64,000 nt of DNA from Methyloversatilis sp. GTDB taxonomy: Bacteria > Pseudomonadota > Gammaproteobacteria > Burkholderiales > Rhodocyclaceae. The stretch is from NCBI GenBank assembly GCA_017984755.1, contig JAGNYW010000013.1, positions 1-64,000 on the forward strand. The letters are read 5' to 3'. Made by a program: the position numbers and the translations under genes. Under the pieces are notes generated by a model, which was not told where the DNA came from, did not search any database, and saw only the letters and a list, made by a program, of their open reading frames with translations. How positions within the stretch are numbered: position 1 is the stretch's first letter; each line of letters starts with the position of its first letter. Positions 57,540 through 64,000 of this stretch are shown here, piece by piece.

Positions 57540-59074
57540 GGAGCGCTCTCTTTCGGGGGCCTTGCAAAAGATGCACGCAGTCTGCCATCGAGGAGCAAGG
57601 TACTGGCCAGAAATGCGGCGAAAGACGCGCCAGCCCAGGCTGCGCGTGCAACCAGGCCATCGCTGCTCCGGTCGCCAAGGATTGCGATGCCCGCAGCAAT
57701 CACCGCAGGCAGTACAAGCGCCTTTGGCGCGTCCCTGAGTGCGAGCGAAACGGTACCCGGACCGAATCGCTTTTCTGCCTGCCATGACAACAGCACGGCA
57801 CCCAGCGCATAGACACCTGCATAAGCGGCCATCACCCCGGGCAGGCCAAGCAAGCTGCGGGCAATCGGGGCGAGGGCAGCTACGGCGGCAAGCATGATGG
57901 CCGCCGTCACGACGAGCGGGCGCGTATGGCCACTGGCCGCGAACGCCGAACCGTAAATGGTCAGCAAACCCTGAAAAGGAAGAGACACGAAACCGATCGC
58001 TGCAAGCACCGAAAGGGCTTCGATCTGCCCGGACCCGAATGACGCCCTGAAAAAAGCAAGCTGTACGAGCGTGTCCGAAAATACCGCCGCAGGAATCGCG
58101 ATGCCTGTCGAAATGCAGAGGACTGCGCGCATGCCGACTGCCAGATTAGCCTGTACGAGATCACGCGTACCGTCGGCTACATCAGCAGCGAGACGCGGCA
58201 GCAGCACCGTGCTGATCGATCCGATCACCACACCCATCGGCAACTCGATCAGCTTGTAGGCGTAGTTGAACAGGGAAAGCGCGCCCGCTTCCTCGAGTGA
58301 AGAGATGGCGCGTGCAAGGGGTGGAAGCGCCACCAGAATGGTGATGAAGCTGAAACTACCGAAAAAATGCCGGACCAGCGACCGGTCGATGAGGTTTTCT
58401 CGCCTGACCGGCGCAGCCCAATCGTGCCGGAGTTCGGATGCCTGCATGAGCAACCGAAGCAGACACCCACCTGCTACGCCAACAGCGATGGCCAGCACGG
58501 TATCGTCAGCGTCTGCAATCAGCAGGCAGGAGATGACCGCAAGGTTGAACACCAGTGTTCCCGCCGCACCTATTGCGAAACGCCCGTTTGCGTTCAACAG
58601 TGCCACCACGACGCCGGACAGCGCGGCCAGGGGGAGCGCCACCGTCATCAGACGGAAGGCGCCACCGTGAGGTGCGAGCGTGGCGGCCGGCAAACCGGGC
58701 GCGAGGACGCCGAGCATTTGCGGTGCCAGCGCAAACAGCACCATGGCAAGCAGCAGGAACAGGCCGCCGACGAGTCGGGATGCCTGCAGCAACAGGGCTG
58801 TGTCAGCGCCATCCTTGAGTCGCTTGAAGGCCGGAACCAGCGCAGCAGCCAGCCCGCCGCTGAGCAGCAGGTTGACCATGAGGTCGGGAAAAGTAAGAAC
58901 GACGATTGCGATATCGGTGGTGTCACTCGCGCCGGCGCGCAGTGCAATCAGCCACTCCCGTCCGAATCCCGTAACGCGGCCTAGCAGTACGAGACCGGCG
59001 ATGACCAGCGTACTGCGCAGCATCGCGTCACCGTGACCCCTCGCGCGGGCGGAGACGGGCGCGCTGCCCTTCAT
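57536..59074 (-). CDS. MurJ/MVF-family lipid-linked glycan flippase
   Basis: A 512-residue protein with about 14 hydrophobic helices of the MurJ/MVF fold: RVTGFGREWLIALRAGASDTTD near the N-terminus and NLLLSGGLAAALVPAFKRL following it. MurJ itself flips lipid II, but homologues inside polysaccharide clusters often act as the flippase for that glycan. Here it is the first gene of the array and no Wzx is present, so a Wzx-like role is inferred. ATG 59074 lies at the edge of the 329-bp intergenic region. A second, housekeeping MurJ would be expected elsewhere in the genome. Confidence 0.9.
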   Translation of the reverse strand: MKGSAPVSARARGHGDAMLRSTLVIAGLVLLGRVTGFGREWLIALRAGASDTTDIAIVVLTFPDLMVNLLLSGGLAAALVPAFKRLKDGADTALLLQASRLVGGLFLLLAMVLFALAPQMLGVLAPGLPAATLAPHGGAFRLMTVALPLAALSGVVVALLNANGRFAIGAAGTLVFNLAVISCLLIADADDTVLAIAVGVAGGCLLRLLMQASELRHDWAAPVRRENLIDRSLVRHFFGSFSFITILVALPPLARAISSLEEAGALSLFNYAYKLIELPMGVVIGSISTVLLPRLAADVADGTRDLVQANLAVGMRAVLCISTGIAIPAAVFSDTLVQLAFFRASFGSGQIEALSVLAAIGFVSLPFQGLLTIYGSAFAASGHTRPLVVTAAIMLAAVAALAPIARSLLGLPGVMAAYAGVYALGAVLLSWQAEKRFGPGTVSLALRDAPKALVLPAVIAAGIAILGDRSSDGLVARAAWAGASFAAFLASTLLLDGRLRASFARPPKESAP

Positions 59075-59403
59075 CGAGAAAGAACCATCAATTAGTCAGG
59101 TCTGGAGAAACGAATCGCTGCGCAGGCGAGCAACATCATGCAACCGGCCGCTCACGGCGCGGGGTACCAGGCCCGCGGCGCAGTCTCTGAACAAACGCGC
59201 GCGTCAGCCCGTTACAGTGCTGCCCATGCACGGGCGGATATTAACAGGCTGGCAACAAACCCGGCGCGCCGCAGATCCCGGCGGACAAAACAGAAAGGCA
59301 CTCCTGCGGCACGACAGCTTTGTCAGGCCAACGCATCTCTGTACGATTCGGGGCCTCCGGGCATCATGGCGCCTTGCTTTCCCGAACCGCGACCGACCCA
59401 CGC
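59075..59403. other. 329-bp divergent intergenic region
   Basis: This lies between the glycan array (leftward) and waaA (rightward), and is probably the promoter region of the whole array. No RNA gene, terminator or convincing -35/-10 pair is visible. The frames that run through it have no ribosome sites. Confidence 0.5.
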
Positions 59404-60702
59404 ATGCGCTTCCTTTATTCCATCCTCTGGACCCTGATCCTGCCGCTGGCACTGCTGCGACTCTTCTGGCGCTCGCGGCGCGAGGCGGGTTACGCAGTCA
59501 ATGTCTTGCAACGGCTCGGATTGTTTGGTGCCGTGACCCGGCAATCCACGATCTGGCTACATGCGGTATCGGTCGGGGAAACCCGGGCAGCCGGACCACT
59601 GATTGCGCGATTGCGCGACTGTTATCCCGACCGGCGCATCCTGCTGACCCAGACCACGGCGACCGGTCGTGCGACGGCGCAGTCGCTCTACGGGGACTCC
59701 GTGACGCTGGCGTGGCTGCCGTGGGATCTGCCATGGTCGCAGCACGCCTTTCTGCGCGCCTGGCGCCCGGACGTTGGCATCCTGATGGAAACGGAGCTCT
59801 GGCCCAACCTGATCGCCGAGTGCCGTCTCGCCGGTGTGCCGTTGGTTCTCGCGAATGCCCGCCTGTCCGAACGGTCGGCGCGCCGCTACGCGCGCCTGTC
59901 GTCGCTTGCCGGTGCCATGCTGCAGAGCCTGTCGGGCATCGCAGCCCAGACGAACGCCGACGCGGAGCGACTGCGTGCGCTGGGTGCGCGCAACGTAACG
60001 GTCGCCGGCAACCTCAAGTTCGACCAGTCGCCGCCGCCGGATCAGCTCGCCCTCGGCGCGCGTTGGCGCGCGGCGCTGGGCACACGCCACGTTGCACTGT
60101 TGGCCAGCACGCGCGAAGGCGAAGAGGCGATGCTGTTGCCGGCTCTGCAGGCCTGCCTGGCAGATGACGTGCTGATCGCGCTGGTGCCGAGGCACCCGCA
60201 GCGTTTCGACGAGGTCGCGCGACTGGTGGCCGGTCGCGGCATGACGCTGGTGCGGCGCAGCGCCGGTACGCTGCCGGGCGCTGACGATCGGGTGTGGCTC
60301 GGCGATTCGATGGGTGAATTGTTCGCCTGGTATGCGCTCGCCGATCTGGCGGTCATCGGCGGCAGCTGGCTACCGCTGGGCGGGCAGAACCTGATCGAGG
60401 CGTGCGCCGCGGGTTGTCCGGTGATCATCGGACCGCACACCTTCAACTTCGCCCAGGCCACCGAAGATGCACTGGCTGCAGGCGCCGCGCGGCGCGCCGG
60501 AAACGCCGACGAGATGGCGGCAGCGACATGCCGGCTGCTCGCTGACCCGGCATCCCTGAAACTCATGTCAGACGCAGGTCGTGCCTTTGCCGCCTCGCAT
60601 CGCGGGGCGACCGAACGCTGCATGGACCTGATTCGGCCGCTGCTGCCCCGGCTGGCTGACGATGATCACGACACAAGCCACCGCTCCAGCTTGAAACCAT
60701 GA
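59404..60702 (+). CDS. waaA: 3-deoxy-D-manno-octulosonic acid (Kdo) transferase
   Basis: A 432-residue inner-membrane-anchored GT-B enzyme that attaches Kdo to lipid A precursor. Seen: one N-terminal anchor (FLYSILWTLILPLALLRLF), the catalytic Glu in WLHAVSVGETRAAGPL, LMETELWPNLI, LANARLSERSARRY, and the C-terminal GGSWLPLGGQNLIEACAAG and GPHTFNF motifs. ATG 59404 matches the family start. It is a Gram-negative core gene, probably fixed at the border of the variable glycan array. Confidence 0.97.
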   Translation: MRFLYSILWTLILPLALLRLFWRSRREAGYAVNVLQRLGLFGAVTRQSTIWLHAVSVGETRAAGPLIARLRDCYPDRRILLTQTTATGRATAQSLYGDSVTLAWLPWDLPWSQHAFLRAWRPDVGILMETELWPNLIAECRLAGVPLVLANARLSERSARRYARLSSLAGAMLQSLSGIAAQTNADAERLRALGARNVTVAGNLKFDQSPPPDQLALGARWRAALGTRHVALLASTREGEEAMLLPALQACLADDVLIALVPRHPQRFDEVARLVAGRGMTLVRRSAGTLPGADDRVWLGDSMGELFAWYALADLAVIGGSWLPLGGQNLIEACAAGCPVIIGPHTFNFAQATEDALAAGAARRAGNADEMAAATCRLLADPASLKLMSDAGRAFAASHRGATERCMDLIRPLLPRLADDDHDTSHRSSLKP

Positions 60703-61005
60703 TCAAGATCGCTGTATCACAGGAAGGGGCGCCGGGTGCGTTGCATCATGTGCCGTTCATCGCGCTTCGATAGCGCAAGAGTTGCAGCGATCCGCGCCGG
60801 CGAAAAGCCGGATTTAACGGCAGGGACACCGTCGGCGTTCACCTCATCCAACCCACGGCTTCAATCGACTGCCCGGGTATTTCCGATAGACTCCGTGCGC
60901 TTCCGGTGATCGAGCAACGGCACTGTTGCTGCAACTTGAGGCCGCAGCAGTAGTCGCCCGCATTCAATTCGGATCCACCGCTGGAAAACCGCTCGTTCTG
61001 ATGTC
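60703..61005. other. 303-bp intergenic region after waaA
   Basis: A short hairpin CCGGC-GAAAA-GCCGG at 60797-60811 is followed by ATTT only, so it is a weak terminator candidate. No gene or RNA is recognised. Base composition begins to fall towards the methyltransferase gene downstream. Confidence 0.45.
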
Positions 61006-61614
61006 ATGGACAACGTAGATCAATACAGGATTCTTCATCAGACCAATCCGGGCTATGGTGCCTCGTCAATCAAGTTCATCGAAGAGATTTCACTGTTCAT
61101 CGAGCACCTCAGACCCCGCAAGGTGCTGGACTTCGGCTGCGGCAAGGGAACGCTCATTCACGAGCTGACGCGCAGATACCCGGAAGTCACCTTCGTCGGC
61201 TACGACCCGGCCATACCCGGCAGGGAACATCTGCCGGACGAAGCATTCGATCTCGTGATCAATACCGATGTGCTCGAGCACATTCCGGAACAGACGCTGC
61301 CGGAAGTTGTGAAGAAGATCTCGACGTTGTCACAGAACGTCTATTTCAACCTGCACCATGCAGCGACGCGCACCATTCTTCCGAACGGTGAAAACGCGCA
61401 TTGCACGATCAAGCCACCGGAGTGGTATCACGCACTGATGCGGAATCACTTCAACCACGTTGTTCCGCTGAAGGGCCGTCGGGATTATCTGTCGGTGGTC
61501 ATCACTTTCCCTGTACCGACGAGTCTGCTTGAACAATACGCAGCCGATCTCACGCGCCTCTCGAAACGACCACTCTGGAAGCGTCTGCTGCGAACGCTTG
61601 CCGGACGCTGCTGA
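61006..61614 (+). CDS. Small class I SAM-dependent methyltransferase
   Basis: A 202-residue methyltransferase: the SAM loop VLDFGCGKGTLIHELTRRYP, VGYDPAIPG, FDLVINTDVLEHIPEQ and LHHAATRTILPNGENAH. The ATG at 61006 has a poor ribosome site. The coding sequence is visibly less GC-rich than its neighbours, uses more A/T-ending codons, and lies alone between waaA and a TIGR03790-type gene, so recent acquisition is possible. The substrate is unknown; similar proteins occur in glycan loci. Confidence 0.85.
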   Translation: MDNVDQYRILHQTNPGYGASSIKFIEEISLFIEHLRPRKVLDFGCGKGTLIHELTRRYPEVTFVGYDPAIPGREHLPDEAFDLVINTDVLEHIPEQTLPEVVKKISTLSQNVYFNLHHAATRTILPNGENAHCTIKPPEWYHALMRNHFNHVVPLKGRRDYLSVVITFPVPTSLLEQYAADLTRLSKRPLWKRLLRTLAGRC

Positions 61615-61677
61615 GAAGGCGCCGCAGGTGTGCACGATGTCTGCGGTCAAACGCAGCGTTCACGCGCCACTTCCCGA

Positions 61678-62871
61678 TCATCGAACCCTGACCGCACCGG
61701 CCGACAGCACCAGCAGCTTCTGCTTCGCGTAGCCCGCCGGCAGGGACAGGAACCCCACGGTTCGATAGGGCCCGACCACGCTCGGGGCAACTTCGACCAC
61801 TGCGCGGCGCCCTGTTGCCGAGTGAGATTCGACCCACCAGCCCTCTGCATCGCGCAGCGTGCGCGTGCCGAAGGGGCGCGCCAGCGGCTCGCCGATGAAC
61901 ACGCCCTCGCCCGGCCAGGCGACGCTTTTCCAGTAGGCTTCGATCAGGGTGTCGCCTTCGGCGTAGGCGCTCATCAGGATGCCCGGATGCGGAAACTTGC
62001 CGAGGTGGTTGCACGGCTCGACCACCGTGCCATAGCTGCCCGTGGCACCCGCCTTCAGCCACTCGATGGCACTCATCTGTGCGGTGTTGTCGAGCAGCTG
62101 GCCGCCGATCGACGTCAGGTGATCGCCCGGTGCGCCGGGCAGAAAGCCCAGGCTGGACAGCGCCGGTACGCGCACCGCGCCGGTGAAGTAGCCGATCACG
62201 TCCTGCTGGCCGAAAGCTTCGGCGGCCGTCGGGCTGCGGAACTGCAGGCCGCGCACCTGAGACATCGTGTCTTCGAACAGCACCGCGCGAACATTGCGCG
62301 CGGTGTCTTCGGTACGTACCAGATACACCGTGCCCTTCGGATAGCTGAAATCGGCCGCGATGCCGCGATCGATCAGCGCCCTGACCTGCTCCACCGATTC
62401 ACCAGCCAGCAGCATGGTCGGGCGCGGCATCGGGGCGCCGTCCGGCGCATTGCGCCCGCTGTTGAAGTAGCGGCTGGCACGGGTCGGGCCGCAGCTCGAC
62501 GAACAGAAGCTTTCGTCGTACCCGAAAGCAAAGGCCGATGTGATGCTCATGCAGCCGGCGCGCCACGGGCGCGTCCACGCCAGCGCAAGCGCCTTGACCT
62601 GCGGCGGCAGGCGGGCCGCCACTTCGGACTGCACACGCTCGAATTCCTCGCGAGACAGCGCGTTGCGATCGTGTGGGAACTTCACCTCGATGACATTGCT
62701 TTCGGGGATGCCGCGCTTCAGCCGGTAATAGGCAGCCGCTTCCACGCTGACCGGATCGGACGCATTGACGACGAGCGCCAGCTCGCCGGGACCGAGTGCG
62801 TGCGCAGGATGGACGAACGCAAGCAGCAAGGCGAGCAGCAGGCCGCGAAAGCAGGGCGGGAGTTTCGGCAT
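61678..62871 (-). CDS. TIGR03790-family secreted protein
   Basis: A 397-residue protein with a signal peptide (residues 1-25, LLLALLLAFVHPAHA). The body has the features of the TIGR03790 family: LALVVNASDPVSVEAAAYY, the KRGIPESNVIEVKFP block, FNSGRNAPDGAP, and a C-terminal GATGSYGTVVEPCNHLGKFP. Cys residues (CMSITSA, CSSSCGP) may form periplasmic disulfides. Family members are of unknown function. It has no close neighbours on its strand, and it is divergent from the dehydrogenase gene, with 145 bp between the starts. Confidence 0.88.
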   Translation of the reverse strand: MPKLPPCFRGLLLALLLAFVHPAHALGPGELALVVNASDPVSVEAAAYYRLKRGIPESNVIEVKFPHDRNALSREEFERVQSEVAARLPPQVKALALAWTRPWRAGCMSITSAFAFGYDESFCSSSCGPTRASRYFNSGRNAPDGAPMPRPTMLLAGESVEQVRALIDRGIAADFSYPKGTVYLVRTEDTARNVRAVLFEDTMSQVRGLQFRSPTAAEAFGQQDVIGYFTGAVRVPALSSLGFLPGAPGDHLTSIGGQLLDNTAQMSAIEWLKAGATGSYGTVVEPCNHLGKFPHPGILMSAYAEGDTLIEAYWKSVAWPGEGVFIGEPLARPFGTRTLRDAEGWWVESHSATGRRAVVEVAPSVVGPYRTVGFLSLPAGYAKQKLLVLSAGAVRVR

Positions 62872-63016
62872 GTGGCGTTCGGGAGATAATGCGGCCAGGC
62901 CGTCAGTCTATATAGGCAAGCGCCTGCGAGACACCTGACCGCACCGGAGCATGGCAACATCGCAACGCAGATCCAGCCCTGTGCCCACGACAATATCCAA
63001 CGGAGGTTCCACCCGA

Positions 63017-64000
63017 ATGCGTTATCAAGCCTACCTCGAGCAGTGCAATGCAGACAGCCTGACGATGATCGACGCCGAAGTGCCGCGCCCCGGTCCCGGC
63101 CAGGTACTGGTGAAAATGCGTGCCGCGTCGCTGAACTACCGCGACCTGTTCATCCTCCAGGGGCTGTATCCCGGCGTCGACTCCAAGGATCTGGTTCCGC
63201 TGTCCGATGGTGCCGGCGAAGTGGTCGAGACCGGTGAGGGCGTTGACCGCTTCGCCGCGGGCGACCACGTGATCGGCACCTTCTTCGAAACCTGGATCGC
63301 AGGTCGGCTGCAGCCGAATTACTTCGGCAAGACACTGGGCGGCACCGCGCCCGGCGTGCTCACCGAATACCGCCTGTTCCCGCAGGAATCGCTGGTGACC
63401 AAGCCGGCCCACCTGAGCTTCGAGGAAGCGGCAACGCTGCCGTGCGCCGCCCTGACCGCCTGGAACGCGCTGTTCGAGGGTCCGGCGCCGCTGCGCGCCG
63501 GCGAGCGCGTGCTGGTGCTCGGCACCGGCGGCGTGTCGATGTTCGCATTGCAGTTCGCGAAGGCGGCGGGCGCCGAGGTGATCGCCACCTCGTCGAGTGA
63601 TGCCAAGCTGGAAAAGGCGAAGGCGCTCGGTGCGACCACGCTGATCAACTACCGCAGCCATCCGGAATGGGACCAGGAAGTGCGCACCGCCACCGGCGGC
63701 GTGGGCGTCGACCACGTGGTCGAAGTCGGCGGCCCGGGCACGCTGCAGCGCTCGATCGCTTCGCTCGGCCAGAACGGTCAGGCGCACCTGATCGGCGTGC
63801 TGACCGGCGGCGAGATCAATCCGTTGCCGCTGCTGTTCACCACCTCGACCGTGCGCGGCGTATTCGTCGGCTCGCGCGAAATGTTCGAGTCCATGAACAA
63901 GGTGCTGTCGCTGCACAAGATCCACCCGGTGATCGACCGCGTGTTCGCCTTCGACGAAGCGCGTGCCGCCCTGGCACACCAGCAGAGCCAGGCGCACGTC
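63017..64000 (+). CDS. MDR-type NAD(P)-dependent alcohol dehydrogenase/quinone oxidoreductase (3' end outside window)
   Basis: From ATG 63017, with GGAGG 10 bases upstream, an open frame of 328 codons runs off the right edge. Seen: SLNYRDLFILQGLYPGV near residue 40, VPLSDGAGEVVETGEGV, the cofactor loop VLVLGTGGVSMFALQFAKAAGAEVIATSSS (shown in part), and a final VFAFDEARAALAHQQ, so only about 8-10 residues are missing. The catalytic zinc Cys of classic ADHs is not at the usual place, so it resembles zinc-independent quinone oxidoreductase-like members. The substrate is unknown. Confidence 0.9.
   Translation, partial: MRYQAYLEQCNADSLTMIDAEVPRPGPGQVLVKMRAASLNYRDLFILQGLYPGVDSKDLVPLSDGAGEVVETGEGVDRFAAGDHVIGTFFETWIAGRLQPNYFGKTLGGTAPGVLTEYRLFPQESLVTKPAHLSFEEAATLPCAALTAWNALFEGPAPLRAGERVLVLGTGGVSMFALQFAKAAGAEVIATSSSDAKLEKAKALGATTLINYRSHPEWDQEVRTATGGVGVDHVVEVGGPGTLQRSIASLGQNGQAHLIGVLTGGEINPLPLLFTTSTVRGVFVGSREMFESMNKVLSLHKIHPVIDRVFAFDEARAALAHQQSQAHV

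Noticed and set aside
60797-60815. Terminator after waaA
   Set aside because: A 5-bp stem followed by ATTT without a T run is not convincing.

Overview
The window is a G+C-rich (roughly mid-60s percent) Gram-negative chromosome segment. WaaA (Kdo transferase), cobalamin-dependent MetH, RuvC/RuvA, a DUF4212 + VC_2705-type symporter with its SLC5-type sensor kinase, and an EIIA(Man)-HPr-EI regulatory PTS together suggest a betaproteobacterium, perhaps Rhodocyclales-like. That placement is inference from gene content. No rRNA, tRNA, CRISPR array, integrase or transposase gene was found.

Left end (1-10 kb). A truncated AraC-type regulator is followed by a 0.5 kb spacer with four copies of a palindromic site, then a Baeyer-Villiger-type flavin monooxygenase whose upstream region holds an AraC-like tandem repeat. 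Next, on the + strand, comes a compact three-gene cassette: a patatin-like lipase, a CHAT-family cysteine protease and a ComEC-like metallo-beta-lactamase-fold hydrolase. It looks like a biological-conflict (defence) module and is the best candidate here for an undescribed system. A K+/H+ antiporter gene converges on it.

10-19 kb. DUF4212 and a sodium:solute symporter form a translationally coupled pair closed by a strong terminator. Downstream are two small membrane proteins, an SLC5-fused histidine kinase, a lone receiver protein, and an unusual membrane PAS/degenerate-kinase protein fused to a DnaQ-like exonuclease. A separate RNase D-like exonuclease gene follows.

19-28 kb (minus strand). 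metH has a leader carrying a promoter, a 269-bp MITE-like palindromic element and an intrinsic terminator pointing at the gene. Then come a cytochrome c, ruvA, ruvC, and a PTS relay of EIIA-HPr-EI without EIIB or EIIC. ruvB is absent.

28-59 kb (minus strand). A nearly gapless array of about 28 genes builds a surface glycan. One block (WbpM-like dehydratase, CBS-fused aminotransferase, NeuD-, NeuC-, NeuB- and NeuA-like enzymes, an SDR and a Gfo/Idh oxidoreductase) fits CMP-legionaminic-acid-type nonulosonate synthesis. A second block (amidotransferase + HisH + HisF homologues, AsnB) fits acetamidino or amide decoration. The rest are acyltransferases, methyltransferases, a sulfotransferase, two duplicated pairs of a GT-B-like and a deacetylase-like protein, an O-antigen ligase/polymerase with a discoidin-like tail, a phosphoglycosyl transferase and a MurJ-like flippase. 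apaH sits at the downstream end of the array.

59-64 kb. waaA, a small lower-GC methyltransferase, a TIGR03790-type secreted protein, and a 3'-truncated MDR-type dehydrogenase.
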